Assembly: GCF_027595985.1 (NCBI RefSeq)
Contig: NC_073313.1
Coordinates: forward strand, 217,002,066 to 217,066,065
Length of the DNA: 64,000 bases
Origin: Sorex araneus
Lineage: Eukaryota > Chordata > Mammalia > Eulipotyphla > Soricidae
Direction of reading: 5' to 3'
The position numbers and the translations under genes are program-made. Of this stretch, positions 1 to 12,200 are shown one piece after another. The notes beneath the pieces are model-generated. The model was not told the DNA's origin and ran no database searches. It saw only the letters and a program-made list of their open reading frames with translations. Numbering within the stretch: position 1 is the stretch's first letter; every line of letters starts with the position of its first letter.

Positions 1-949
1 TGCTTAAACTTGTACTCTTTCTGTGACCCTTTTTTGACTGAGAAATTGTTAGATGGTTCCCAGTGCATGGATGTATAAAATGGAGACACAAATCAAACAC
101 TTACTGATAATGACAAAAAATATTTTAAAATATATTGTTTGGTTTTTTGCTATTCCTCATGACCCATGTGAGGTTGCAGTCCACAATTGAAGAAACTACG
201 TGAGTAATTATATGCTAAATGTCCAAGTTAAACATGGCATCATTTTTTTTAAAAGACCGTATAAAAGTCTCTTTGCTGAGGTCAAGGTATTGCAGCCAAT
301 CCAGTGATAATGTTTTCACAGATGTGATAGGGTGTATTTGTAGCCAACATTTTATCAGGTCTAAATATCGTACTGCTGATCCACTAAAGTTCTTTATCTT
401 CCACCCTCTTGGTGCCAGACCTTTGACACCATTAGCAGAAGGTGGAAATGAAAACTGAAAGCAGTAGACTCAAGTTGTTTTGCTTTACTTATTGTTGAAC
501 ACCTTGAATAAAATTTGGTGCAATGGGTGGGGTTGAGGGGGACATGGAAACTACTATTTAGCCTATTTGGCAGAAAGTTTTTGAATTGTAAGTTATCATT
601 TGCCTACATAAATTGTTTTCTTACTGCTATACACAATACAGGATTGGCTGACTCCTTAAATATAAAGTACTTTAGAGAGCGACTGTGACTCCCCCACATC
701 ACATAAGCCCCAGTTAGTCTGCCTCAAAGATCGCAGAAAAGAGAATTTAGTCTCAGAAGTCTGCCGCAAAGCAAGCTCAGCCAGTTTTTCAGTGTTCAAA
801 GCTGCTCTGTATAAATCAGCACATTTGGAAATCTGGTGCTGGAACATTCTAGTCTTATGCTAATCATAGGAAATAAAACTTAACATAAGGTGGGAAAGGA
901 ACAAAGGATGGATGAAAATGTTTTTAAAAAAGAATTTCATTTTCTTTTC
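1..949. other. Intergenic, nothing recognised
   Basis: AT-rich intergenic sequence. I see no exon, no RNA gene and no clear repeat. An AATAAA lies at 507-512 without a poly-A tail or a readable upstream protein, so I do not call a processed pseudogene. Confidence 0.5.
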
Positions 950-1107
950 AGACCACACCCAGCAGTGTTCAGGGCTTACTCCTAGCTCTCTGCTCAGGGA
1001 TAACTCCTGCAAGGACTAGGGGGACCATATAGGGTGTCAGGCTTTGAACCTGGGTTGGTCACATGCAAGGCAAGTGCCCTACCTAATGTGCTGTCACTCC
1101 AGCCCCA
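950..1107 (-). mobile_element. SOR-type SINE, decayed
   Basis: The reverse complement of the tRNA-like head ends at 1107 and the body runs down to the T-rich side at 950. There are many substitutions against the young copies, so this is an old insertion. Confidence 0.8.
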
Positions 1108-1146
1108 TCAGAAACATGTTAATGAGGAGACTATCAGCATAAATAT

Positions 1147-1330
1147 CAAAGTAACAGTGGGTAGGGTATTTGCCTTGCATGCAGGTGGTCTAGTTTTAAT
1201 TCTTGGCACGCCATATTGTCCCCAGTCCCCTGAGAACTACCAGGAGTAATCTCTACACACAGAGCCTGGAGTAATCCCGGAGCTCAGCTGGGTGTGCCCC
1301 TCCTGCAAAAAAAAAAAAAAAAAAAAATCA
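1147..1330 (+). mobile_element. SOR-type SINE, decayed, A-tailed
   Basis: The head starts inside the AGTGGGTAGGG part; the first ~15 bases are lost. The body ends in a pure A run at 1307-1327. The long A run on an otherwise diverged copy suggests tail expansion. Confidence 0.75.
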
Positions 1331-1704
1331 AATGACTACCTAGAAACAGCTGGGGTAAAACTTCCCAAGATTAGTTAAATTTATCTATCAAACTTGTGCT
1401 GTGTGTTAAGAGCTTGTGATATCATCATTATGTAGACTAGTGCTTCCTGAATTTGGCTTCTTGAAGAAGTACACATAGATTGCACCCAGTACCTTCATTA
1501 TGCTAAGTCACTGGATTGAAAGAGAGTAATACTAAATAATCATATTCTTTCTTTCTAGGTGATTCATAGATCTTCAGAGGACCAGGAAGCAGTCTCACAA
1601 AAATAACAAATCTTGTGCTGTTTCTCCAGTCTGCAGTAATACTCATCTGGGGCTTATTCTTTATATTGTGATCTCAGGAAATTTTGATCACAATAAATTT
1701 TGAC

Positions 1705-2163
1705 AAACTATCTGTCAGGGTAAAAGAGAGAATACAGGAGTAAATGCACTTTCCTTGAATATAGCCAACCCATGTTTGAATCCCTAGCACTGAACACTGG
1801 CCAGGGCCACTTCTAAGCACAGAGCCAGAAAATGTCCCTGAGTACATCCAGGTGTGGTCCCAATCAGCCCAAATAAAGACAAAATCCCCCAAATAAAAAT
1901 AAAGAAAAATCTTGAAAAAAAAAAAAAACAGAAACAAACCCTCCCAAAGCATTTAGATGTTTGTGATTTATTTATTTATTTGCTATTTGTTTTTTGTTTG
2001 TTTTGCAAGCCACAACAGGAGCTGCTCAGGAGTAACTCCCGGCTCTGTGGTCGGTAATCACTTCTAGTGGTCCTTGGGGGGACTATATGGGATGTCAGGG
2101 CTTGAACCCTGGTTGGCTGCATACAAACCAAGCTCCCTACCCACCGTACTATCACTGCAGCCT
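1705..2163. mobile_element. Two old SOR-type SINEs, convergent
   Basis: A + strand copy (1705-1890) is followed by a - strand copy (1990-2163). Their A/T tails face each other across a low-complexity A- and T-rich spacer. Neither has a clear TSD. Confidence 0.65.
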
Positions 2164-2325
2164 CTGTTTACTATTTGTTTTTCACCCTCTTTGTTTTGGG
2201 GGTGACAAGGAGGTGGGTCACACAGACTTGATTATGGTATTCTCTGGAGCTGTACTGGGCTCATGGGTGGTACAAGGGATTGAAAACCTGGCTCCACCAC
2301 TGGGCTCTTGTAAAGGACTGCTTTT

Positions 2326-2497
2326 TTTTTTTTTCTTTTTAGGTCACACCTGGCAATGCACGCAGGTTATTCCTGGCTCTGCACTCAGGAATCATCCCTG
2401 GCGGTGCTCAGGGGACCATATGGGATGCTGGGAATCGAACCTGGGTTGGCCGCGTGCAAGGCAAACACCCTCCCCGCTGTGCTATCGCTCCAGCCCC
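2326..2497 (-). mobile_element. SOR SINE with TSD
   Basis: Near-consensus copy on the - strand. The 16-base TSD GTAAAGGACTGCTTTT is at 2310-2325 and 2498-2513. The T run at 2326-2340 is the poly-A tail read on the opposite strand, as expected for L1-driven insertion. Confidence 0.95.
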
Positions 2498-2849
2498 GTA
2501 AAGGACTGCTTTTAAGATTGATTTCATCCAAAATGTTGAGGCAAATTTTCATTTCCTTTGTTAGCGTGAATGAGGCCCATAGGCAGTCTTGTACCAAGGA
2601 TAAGATAAAAAGGGAGCTAGTAATTTATTTGAGAGTAAGTCTGGTATCGGTTTACGTGATACCCATTCCAGTTTGTGAGTGCTGTAAGGATCTTGCAGAG
2701 CAGATCTAAAAAGAAGTTTCCCTTCACTAAAGAGAGCTTGAAGAGGAAGTCTTGTCAGCTTTCTGGTATGCTGTGAATAGAAAAATGTATAATTTCTTAT
2801 TGCTGGAGAGCGTGCATAGGTTAGGCATATACAGTGCAGGTGAGTCATT

Positions 2850-2975
2850 CTGGTTCAACCTCCAAAACTACATATGGTCCTCTGAACACACTAAGGGTCA
2901 CTCCTAAGCACGGTACCAGGAAAAGCCTCTGAGCACCACTGAATGTTGCTCATCACTGCCCCTCCCCCACCTGTG
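2850..2975 (+). mobile_element. SOR-type SINE remnant
   Basis: Only the middle and 3' parts are recognisable (the CATATGGTCCTCTG and GAGCACCACTG blocks). The head is lost. Confidence 0.5.
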
Positions 2976-3604
2976 CAAAAAGTGATATTCTAGAAGCAGT
3001 ATTTAATTTAAGAGGAACTCTGAAGAAGTTGGTCCAAAAAATTTGCTATCATGGGAAATGTATGGTGTGACAGTTCTGCTCAAGACTTCTCTAAATGAAA
3101 GTTGAAAGAAACTGCCCCTTTTCTATCTTTCTAAATCTTAACCCATAGAGAATTTAATACATACTGGAGATTGTGTGGAAGTGGAGTAGCAGAGATGTCA
3201 AAACATAGTGAAAGTGCATTTCACTTCCCAGGGCCTGAGAAGGAGTGATTTTTTAGAACCATCTCCGGTTGGGTTTTTTTTATTTGCAATTTTCTTTATT
3301 GATTTGTATTTTTTTCCTGGTCCATCTGAGGACCACAAAAATGTTCCCAGTCCCACAGAGATGCCTGAATTTGTAATACCAGCCGAAGAAATGTGAAGAA
3401 GTATGTGCAAAATAAGTATTTTGGAAACTAGAGAAAGGACTTATCCCAGTGTAAGAACCCTTTAAATCTGTCCTTGTTTTTTAAAAAATAATATATCCTA
3501 TGCTAATTTAGAATGTAACTAGCTTTAATAGACATATGATTAAAATATTTAAAATTCCCAGGTATATCAATATTGCCATTATGGTTTTAAAATATTTTTT
3601 CCGT
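2976..3604. other. Intergenic, nothing recognised
   Basis: AT-rich sequence with no exon-like frame, RNA gene or repeat I can name. Confidence 0.4.
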
Positions 3605-4952
3605 TTGTTTTTGTTTGGGGGCCCTACCTGGCTGTACTCATGGCTTACTCCTGACTTTGTGCTCAAGAATCACTCCTGGTAAGAATCAGGAAACTCAAGG
3701 CAAGTGCCCTGCCCACTATAATATCTCTCTGGCCCAAAATGCTTCTTCATTGTATCTAAGAAGGAGAAAAGCTTGCCTGATTTTATTGTTATTTCCAAAC
3801 TCATTCTTTTAACATAATTGTTCAACTTGAAGTCATAAAAGCATAGAATCAAATGCTAAAAGAGACCTGAGAGATCATTTTGACTTTATTTAGGGGGGAG
3901 CCACACCTAGTGATGCTCTGGGATTACTCCTGGCTCTACACTCCTCACGGTACTCGGGGGACCATATGGGATGCCGGAGATTGAACCTGAGTCAGCTGCG
4001 TGCAAGGCAAATGCTCTACCTGCTGTACTCCAGACCCCTCATTTTTTATTCTTATTGTTATAACAGAGACATCTTAAAATGGATGTCAATGATGTATGAA
4101 ATCAAAATATTTCAGAAGAAGCATTAAGCATAGATAATCCATAAAATGAATTAAAAAATGAAGTTGGTATAAAAATTGTCAATGCACTTAACCATGAATT
4201 CTCTGAAGGTTTGAAAATAAATAATTTTATTTATTATTGCTAATTAAAGTATTTTTCAAAATTATTTTTTTGCTGCCACAGTGGAAATAAACAAAAAATG
4301 GGTAATAAACTATTTTGGGATCATTGTTCCAAAGTACATTTATCTTAGAAATGGTTGCCATGGAGACAGCATGGGTGGTGTGACTCTACAGCCTGCTAGT
4401 GAGAGTCAGTTTTTCTTATGAAGACATAAATAACTGTTATACACATAGATGCACACAAGCGCATGTGAGCATGCACTTTGAAGTTATTCTGTTCTTCCCA
4501 TTCTATAATATAATACTTGTAAAAAACTAGATATTCCGTGTAGCACTGACATCTGGTGATGAGCAGACTTGTGAACTCTAGACATTTTAGAATGTACAAA
4601 AATATAAACCCACTTAAAAATATTTTTTGGTTTTATGGGCCACCCCCAGTGATGTTAAGGGACTACTCCTGGCTTGGTGCTCAGAGGTCACTCCTGGTGA
4701 TATCAAGGGACCATACGAGGCACCAGGAATCGAACCTAGTAGGTAGCATGTGAGGCAAATGCTCTACCTGCTCTACTATGGCTCCTGCCCTAAAAACTTT
4801 TTTTAATTTCTTTTTTCTTTTTTGGGGGATGGTGTCACACCCAGCGATGCACAGGGGTTCCTCCTGGTTTAGCACTCAGGAATTATTCCTGGCGGTTCCG
4901 GGTCAGCCACGTGCAAGCAAATGCCCTCCCCACTGTAGTATCGCTCCAGCCC
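3605..4952 (-). mobile_element. Cluster of four old SOR-type SINEs
   Basis: Four - strand copies lie at about 3605-3735, 3893-4038, 4625-4790 and 4815-4952, with AT-rich DNA between them. The first is 5'-decayed; the last two are almost head to tail. Confidence 0.7.
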
Positions 4953-5105
4953 CCTAAAAACTAACGACTAATTAAACATGGTAAATCAAATGGTGAAAAC
5001 AAGCTGCTACAGATTTTACTACTCTTTGGGGGTAGAAATAGAAAAACAGGAAACTCAGGTGTAAAAAACTTAGGCTCACTGAGGGACTGGATCTGGACAG
5101 CCAGT

Positions 5106-7603
5106 TGTCAAGGAAAGGCAAAGAAAGAACGAGGACCCAGCTGGTTGCTGATTTGTTGCTGCTTATTCAATCTTTAAACTTCTCCCACACTCCCAGCTCC
5201 AGGCTCTCTCCAGATCTACTCTGCTCCGTCTCTAGTCTCTTCTTCCCCATGTCTCTCTCTCGGAACCCCTTTTTGCTCATGGTGCAATACATTGACAGTT
5301 ACCAAAGGCACCAAAAGATCTTACAGGAAGAACATTGAGGCAACATTATTTTCTTGTATCTGCAGGCCAGTAATCTAGGCCTCCGGAAAGAAGATACAAA
5401 ACCACCACTTCGCCGCGCCCGCAGCTCCAATATGACTGAGGAGGAAAAGGGAGCTGCTTTGGACACCAGCAGCCCACCAGCAACCTGCAGTATGTGATTT
5501 GAGCGTTTCCGCCAGGCCCCCGTGCGGGGGCCCGGCGTTTCTCTCTTTTTTTTTTTAATCTCTCTCTCTCTCCCTCAACCTCTCCTGGGCACAGCACAGC
5601 CTCCACCCCACTTCTCTGAGCACAAAATGGAGACACGCACCCAAATGTGCGGGGCGGCTGGCGGGAGATCGAGGGCGGGGAAGTACCGGTCTCCGCCCAC
5701 TTCGAACACTTAAAGAGAGTGCAGCCACGTGGGCTTTCCCACTTCGCCGCGCTCGCAGCTCCAGTATGACTGAGGAGGACAAGGGAGCTTTCCCACTTCC
5801 GCCCGTGCGGGGGCCCGGTATTTCTCTAGGTTTTCCCCATCTTATGAGCACCATAAAAGGGTAAAAGATTGTAGTGATAGAATTTCAGGCAGAATTTTCC
5901 CTGGACTTTATACAGAAACCCAGAACCTAATGTCATCTAATCATCAGCAATATGAAATGGTTCCCTTTTAACGGGTTGGACTTTGGTGGGAAACCCTAAC
6001 AAGAATAGTATTTTGTTGAAATATTGAAGGCAACCAAAATGGTAGCCATCTCTCTAGATTGAACTAAGCCATATCCCCACGCCAGCTGAGAAGAAATATC
6101 CTTTCTTGGGAAGAAACGCGGCGTGGCGTTAACCATAGTATGATGTCCATTAAGCTGACACGGACCTGGTGGCATGGGAATGGGATACAAGGGAATAAAG
6201 TATTATGTACATGGAACAGCGGGATGCTGGTGGAATCTCAGCCGGGGCCGATACCAGCACACTACTTTTGGTTCCAGAAACTGCAGACTTTATATCAGAC
6301 TATCAACTAAGCCAGAGCCCCACGCCGGCTGATGACAGGAAACGCCGGCTGATGACAGGAAATAACCATCTTTTCCGGTTTTTTTTCCTTTGTCAGGCAG
6401 CGTGGTGAATACTAAATAGGCGTGAACTCAGTGGCACGGGTCGAGGGGGGAAAAAAATAGAAAAGTTATGTAACAAACAATGGTACTTGCTTGAAACCCT
6501 AACAACAATAGCGAGTAATGTGTTGAAACAGAATGTAACCAAGATAAAGCGTAAACTAAGTGAAACTTATCAATTACAAGGGGGGGGGGCGAGGTATACT
6601 GGGGTGGTTGGTGATGGAATAGGGGCACTGGTGAAGGGAAGGGTGTTTGAGTATTGTATAATTGACATAATCCTGAGAACTATGTAACCCTCCACATGGC
6701 GATTCAATAAAATTTAATTAAAAAAAAAAAAAAGAAGATACAAAACCAAAACCGAAGCCTTCCTTGGGCTGAAAAGCACTCGATTTACATACCAAAGACT
6801 GGGCTGGGCTGCCACATGAAATCTACATTGTCAATTACAAACCAGGCAGCACCTGAAATCTACATCCCAAAGACTAGGCTGGGCCAGAGCCTGGAATCTA
6901 CAATGTAACAATTCAAGCTTAAATGGTTCAATAACAATAGCAGAACACCTATTCTCTAAGATAGATACTCTTTCAGCAGGACCCATCAATGATGAAATCC
7001 CATGGTTGTGTTTCTCTTCTCCTTGTCCAACAAACATATGAGTTTTGTATGGGCATAGCAAGAGACGCATTAAACTTTTAGAATTGCTCTCCTGGGGTCA
7101 TCTCAATCTCAGACTACAGTGCCCAGGCCAGATTAGTCTTTCCTATCCCTAACAGGGTCCTAGTCTTGTCATTACTTTAAGATCATGACAGCACTTGTCC
7201 ATGATCAGACTCTTAACTTATAGTTAAGAATGAGGCACTTTGGCCAAGCCCATCTCGATGCCAGGGTAGCACATAACTTACCGCTTGCCCTGGATCCGTC
7301 TCGTCCCCCGTTGGGACCCTGCCTTTTAGAGGGCTAGGAACTGAGGGCAACCAAGGCTACAGTCGAGAAAGCAGATGCCCGGGAATTAATAATATTCAAA
7401 GCCAATTAAATGTCTTTCTTTGTCCATACAAAAAGGACTTGCTCTGAATAAGCTATGCAAAGGACTCAAGGAGAAGAGAAAGACATTATTTACAAGTCAA
7501 CAGAACACTAGGAAAGAAGCTACAAATAAACACAGATGAATGGGAGCACTGTGACGGGAGTAACCCAATAAACCTAAACTACCTGAAGCTATGTAATCGT
7601 ACA
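5106..7603 (-). mobile_element. ERV2-like LTR, split by a later insertion
   Basis: On the - strand this segment starts TGTACG at 7603 and ends TTGACA at 5106, so it has TG...CA termini. A purine tract typical of a retroviral polypurine tract lies just before its start (plus-strand complement at 7606-7622). Without the 1.3-kb element inserted at 5405-6732 the LTR would be about 1.15 kb. Only one LTR is seen, so this is the 3' end of a decayed provirus. Termini and tract are seen; assignment to the beta-like (ERV2) class is inference. Confidence 0.5.
5405..6732 (+). mobile_element. Composite non-autonomous retrotransposon
   Basis: A 1328-bp unit flanked by a perfect 16-base TSD (AGAAGATACAAAACCA, 5389-5404 and 6733-6748) and ending in poly-A. 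The 5' part is GC- and CpG-rich. It holds one full and one partial tandem monomer of about 336 bp: the block with GCAGCTCCAATATGACTGAG recurs near 5743, and the CGTGCGGGGGCCCGG block occurs twice. The middle (about 5840-6480) is unique but has an internal near-repeat: AAACCCTAACAA followed by a TGTTGAAA-type block at about 5990 and 6495. The last ~130 bp resemble the 3' UTR of the window's L1s (GGGCACTGGTGAAGGG, then AACTATGTAAC and a CAATAAA). It has no credible ORF. The layout resembles a promoter-bearing unit that borrowed an L1 3' end. Confidence 0.8.
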
Positions 7604-8060
7604 TATCCCCCTATTTCTTTTTACAAAAACACAAAAATTTGAAAATGATTAACAATTCCAAATCACAACACAATTTGAAATCACAATACAGTCTTATAGT
7701 TGTGCTAAAATTTTCAGCCCGACCCTGGGTCCAGAGCAGTGCTTGTAGTAAAGAGTCCAATTGTCCTGCACTGTCCAGGGGTGATAAGAGTCACCAATGA
7801 TTGAGTCATTTAGTCACAGTTTGAAGAAATGAAGTGTCTGGATCAAAACTGAAGAGTTGTCCTTGTAACAGCAGCAGTAGTGGTAGCAGCAATGAGTCCC
7901 AGGGGAGCAGCAATTAGAAGTCCCATAAATTTCAGGAAGCACTGGATCAGTCAGGGAGCACTGGAACAGGAGCATCACAACTTCTGGCAGGAGAGCTTCA
8001 GCAGAGGAATGCAGCCATTCTCTGGTCTGGTTCCTCGGCAGTCATAGATGTGCAACCTAG
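7604..8060 (-). pseudogene. ERV2-like env remnant next to the LTR
   Basis: Immediately inside the LTR on the - strand, the stretch near 7870-7945 reads as a short hydrophobic Ala/Thr/Leu-rich segment. It resembles the start of a betaretroviral transmembrane env subunit. The frame is broken by stops within a few tens of codons on the 3' side, so this is a dead fossil. The upstream limit is uncertain. Confidence 0.4.
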
Positions 8061-8456
8061 CTTATGTTTGGAAAAAACACTTTAAAGTGTTTTTAAAGGC
8101 TGCAAAGTTGGGGTTTTGTCTCCATGCCTGTGAATAGACTATTACTATTACACTCAGGGACTATTACAGAACAATTCTTGAGTTACTTCCTTCAAACCAT
8201 TCAATAATATTATATCAATTTAATCCATTTCTTTTTTTTTTCCTCTCTCTTTCTCCTCTCTCTTTCTCTGTGGGTAGCTAGCTAACTTGTTGTTGGTTGT
8301 ATTCCTGTCTTCCTTTGCCTTTTCTTTTTCTTTAATAAATAAAAATTTTTACAAATGAACACTTTCAGAAGCTCACATGGATGTATTCATGTGGGTAAAA
8401 TTTCATTTTTTTAATTTCTTTAATTTACTTTTCAATGATGAACATTTTCTAATTTT
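8061..8456. other. Intergenic, nothing recognised
   Basis: Contains a pyrimidine-rich tract at about 8228-8270 and AT-rich DNA; no gene or named repeat. Confidence 0.4.
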
Positions 8457-8626
8457 GTTTGTTTGTTTGTTTTGTTTTTGAGCATCTCTACACTTGGAGA
8501 TGCTCAGAGGTTACTCCTGGCTTTGTTATCAGTGATCACTCCTGGCAGTACTCAGAGGACCCTATAGGATGCAGGGGATCAAACTCAGGTTGGCTGAACG
8601 CAAGGCAAGATATACCCACTTTGGCC
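8457..8626 (-). mobile_element. SOR-type SINE, old
   Basis: A (GTTT)n-like tail at 8457-8480 is followed by a diverged - strand body; the tRNA-like head is truncated. Confidence 0.7.
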
Positions 8627-8734
8627 CCCATTTTCTCATTTTTAAACATGAGGATAAAGGAGAGTAAAATTAACCTCCCTCCTATATACCTATGGTTGGG
8701 CTTCAATAATCATTAGCATAATTGAATATCTGTA

Positions 8735-9640
8735 AGACAGACCATTACAAAGCTGTTCATGGCTGGGTTTCAGTCACACAATGATCTAGCACCCATACCT
8801 CCAGCAGTGTATACTTCCCACCACTAATGTCCCCCATTTCCCTTCCACATTCCCCAACACCCACCCTCCCCTAGCCTGCATCTACAGCAGGCATTCTTCT
8901 TCTTTCTCTCTCTTCTTTTGTGCATTATGGTTTGAGATAAAGGTATTAGAAGGTCATCATATTTGTTCAGATCATTCAGTATTTTTATCAAGAATACTGA
9001 GCAGCATTTTTAACTGGGTGGCAGCTTTGGGGTGTGGATAAGACTTCCAAAGCTTCCAGAAGTACGGGGAGGTGGGGGAGGTAGCCCATCCCAACCCCAA
9101 GAAAGCTTGGAGATTTCAGTCACAAAACCCGCATACCCAAATTTTCAGCAGAATATGTCTCAGTGAGGTCCGCCCCAAGTCCGTGGAGTCTGGCCAGGAG
9201 CAAGTGGCTGCTGAGAGCTCTGCTTGGGCAGGCATCAGGTTGACCTGCCACTTCTGACTTACTTGGTCTGTTCATCCTTGCATGGGTCTAACATTAACAA
9301 TGGCTTGTGATCTCTTAAGATTTATTTATGGGTCTCTGAAGAAAGACCGATGAATTAGCTTGTATAGTTGACCCAGAGGTAGTTTGTGGGCATGGCTCCC
9401 ACATACCTAACTTTTGACCATTATGTTCCTCAAGAAACTTGATTCCAAGTTGTTGGGATCTGGCCAGAGGCACAGCAGTAATTTGGGGTTACCAGGAAGC
9501 CTGAAGGCACCATCAGGTTGCTGATGCGTTCTCCCTGCAGGTACAGGTTGACCTGCTGGTGGCACTGTACCCCCCATTCAATTCATTTTATAACACTTTT
9601 TCCACATTACTTTGAACCAAATCCAAAATACACTGGTAAA
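8735..9640 (-). mobile_element. L1 3' end, older subfamily
   Basis: The - strand 3' UTR carries the block reading TTTCAGTCACACAATGATCT on the + strand, then CACCCA- and CCACCA-rich text, also seen at 15715 and 61605. The section beyond 9060 is G/C-patterned, like L1 3' UTRs, but is less certain. Confidence 0.55.
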
Positions 9641-9719
9641 TATTTTTAAATTAATCACGCCAGTCCATTAGGATTCTTTTCCACTCCGTTAACTGTTTTC
9701 TAAATTTCATTTTTTAATG

Positions 9720-10045
9720 CCTTTTCTTGAGTGGAGGTGCGAGGGCACCAGTGGCAGTCAGGTCCTATCTCATTGCTTTGGAATTACCAAACTGAGGAGA
9801 CTCGGAAGTGCTCAAGAGACTATTTAGCGCCAGGGATCTGACTTCTGTCTCCTGCATGAAAAACATGTGTTCCATCCCATTTGAACTACTTCTCCAGCCC
9901 CAACCTGGCTGTGCTCAAGGCTTATTCTTGCACTGGGGTCATTTCTGGAAGTGCTTGGGGGATGATATGTGGTGCCAGGGATCTAATCTAGATTATTGCG
10001 TTCAAGACAGCACCTCACACTCTGTACTACTCACTGGCTCATGAA
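9720..10045 (-). mobile_element. Two tandem old SINE remnants
   Basis: Two - strand SOR-like bodies (about 9725-9900 and 9901-10045), each ending in a CTCCAGCC- or CTCACTGGC-type head remnant. Both are strongly diverged. Confidence 0.5.
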
Positions 10046-10049
10046 TCAT

Positions 10050-11070
10050 TGGCTCTTTTTAAAAAAATTATTAAAAAAAACTTATTAGTGAATCACCATG
10101 GGGTACAGTTACAGATTTACTAATTTTTTTTTGGCTTTTTTTTGGGTCACACCCAGCGATGCTCAGGGCTGACTCCTTGCTTTGCACTCAGGAATCACTC
10201 CTGGCGGCGCTCGGAGGGTCATATGAGACGCTCTGAATTGAACCCGGGTGGGCCACGTGCAAGGCAAACGCCCTAGCGCCTGTACTATCGCTGCAGCCCC
10301 AAGATTTACAAACTTTTGTGATTGCCTTTTAGTCATACAATGATTGAGTACCCATCCCTCTACCAGTGCCCATTCTCTACCACCAATGATCCCAGTATCC
10401 CTCCCCCACCATGCCCCGCCTCTGTGGCAGGGCATTCCCTTTTGTTCTCTCTTTTCTTTTGGGTGTTGTAGTTTGCACTAGAGGCATTGAGTGGCCATTG
10501 TGTTCGATCTACAGTCTACATTAGGTTCGCATCTCCCAACCCGAGCTAGTCCTCCAAATACCTTTTACTTGGTGTTCCCTTCTCTGTCTGAGCTGCCTTT
10601 TCCCTCAGCATTTGAGGCTGGTTTCCAAGCCATGGAGTAAACCTCCTGATCCTTATCTCTACTATTCTCAGGTGTTAGTCTCCCATTGTGTTACTTTATA
10701 TTCCACAGATGAGTGCAATCTTCCTATGTCTCTTTCTCTCTTTCTGACTCATTTCACTTAACATGATAGTTTCCATGTTGATCCATTTATATGCAAATTT
10801 CATGACTTCATCTTTTCTAACAGCTGCATAGTATTCCATTGTGTAGATGTACCAAAGTTTTCTTAACCAGTTATCTGTTCTTGGGCACTTGGGTTTTTTC
10901 CAGATTTTGGCTATTGTAAACAGTGCAGCAATGAACATACAAGTGCAGATGTCATTTTTCTATACTCATTTGCCTCTCCAGGTTATATTCCCAAAAATGG
11001 AATAGCTGGGTCAACTGGGAGCTCAATTTCTAATTTTTTGAGAATCGTCCATACTTTTTTTCCAAAAGGG
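10050..11070 (-). mobile_element. 5'-truncated L1 with ORF2 C-terminus
   Basis: The - strand reads the end of L1 ORF2: 10938-10696 holds the typical [16 protein letters not shown] and [14 protein letters not shown] motifs. About 130 bp of earlier ORF2 lies at 10940-11070 and the 3' UTR runs down to about 10050. A SOR SINE sits inside the 3' UTR (separate entry). Confidence 0.85.
10130..10300 (-). mobile_element. SOR SINE nested in L1 3' UTR
   Basis: The insertion splits the L1 3' UTR. AGATTTAC is found on both sides (about 10111 and 10303) as a short imperfect TSD. It is younger than the L1 at 10050-11070. Confidence 0.85.
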
Positions 11071-11126
11071 CATAAATGTTAGATAAGCCTACTTTAAAAA
11101 TACATATCATAAAATATTTAATTGTA

Positions 11127-11305
11127 GGGGCTGGAGTGATAGCACAGCGGGTAGGGCGTTTGCCTTGCACGCGGCCGACCCGGGTTCAAATCCCAGCATC
11201 CCATATGGTCCCCTGAGCACCGCCAGGAGTAATTCCTGAGTGCAGAACCAGGAGTAACCCCTGTGCATCGCCAGGTGTGACCCAAAAACCAAAAAAAACA
11301 AAAAA
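11127..11305 (+). mobile_element. SOR SINE, near-intact, long TSD
   Basis: Full copy from GGGGCTGGAG to the A-rich tail. The perfect 19-base TSD CATAAAATATTTAATTGTA is at 11108-11126 and 11306-11324. A-box (TAGCACAGCGG) is intact and the B-box has one change (GGTTCAAATCC). Confidence 0.97.
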
Positions 11306-11371
11306 CATAAAATATTTAATTGTACATTTCCGTAATATGTATATTGAGCGCTATATCTCTGGGCTTTGAAA

Positions 11372-11545
11372 AGATCTCACTGGCCAGAAAAATAATACAG
11401 GGGTTAAAGCATTTGCCTTGCACATGACTAACTCTAGTTCCCTCGCACTGCATATGGTCCCCTGAGTAGCACCAGAATTGACCCATGAGCACAGAGCCAG
11501 GAGTATGCCTTCAGCATCATCCAAAGTAGCCTCCAAATGGAAAAC
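11372..11545 (+). mobile_element. SOR-type SINE, old
   Basis: Starts at CTGGCCAGAAAAATAATACAG. Body blocks are clear but the head is diverged and no TSD was found. Confidence 0.65.
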
Positions 11546-11559
11546 AGACATAAGAGAAA

Positions 11560-12030
11560 AGATCTCATTTATTTGGAGCAATGTGAGATTTTAAAATTCA
11601 GCACAGACATAAAAATCACTATTTTGAAGGAATGTTAAAAAGTTTCCATTTCTGTCTTTATTGCTTGCTTCTTTTTGTATTATCACTAAATAATGCATAC
11701 ATAAGCAAAAATGTTACATAATAAATTATTCAGTAACAGTTTCCTATTTAAAAAATTAGCACACAGATCTGCACTATAGTCATGAGAGATCTGCCCTTCT
11801 GTTTTGCTGTGTTCATTTCAGACTGTGTCAATGTGTTCTCAATGTTCTTAGTGAAATGCAAAATTAAGACTCTTAAGTTAGGTCAAAAATTATAATGCAA
11901 CATGAAATTTTTGATCATTCTAGATATATTTTTATTCAAGCAGATCATTTCTGAATGAAGGTCACATATTTTCACGATATATTTTATTTTTCTTTTTTAA
12001 AAAAACATTTTATTTATTTGTTTGTTTGTT
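11560..12030. other. Intergenic, nothing recognised
   Basis: AT-rich DNA ending in a T-rich and (TTTA/TTTG)n stretch that is the tail of the following SINE. Confidence 0.4.
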
Positions 12031-12034
12031 TATT

Positions 12035-12200
12035 TATTTTGCTTTTTGGGTCTCACCCAGCAATGCCCAGGAGTTTCTCCTGACTTTGCACATGAGAAGT
12101 GCAAAGTATCTGGGGGAACATATGGGATGCTGGAGATCAAATCCAGGTTGGCCACGTGCAAGGCAAGTGCCCTACCCGCTGTACTATTGCTCCGGCCCCT
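12035..12200 (-). mobile_element. SOR SINE
   Basis: - strand copy with a (TTTG/TTTA) tail at 12003-12040 and a head ending CTCCGGCCCC at about 12199; moderately diverged. Confidence 0.85.
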
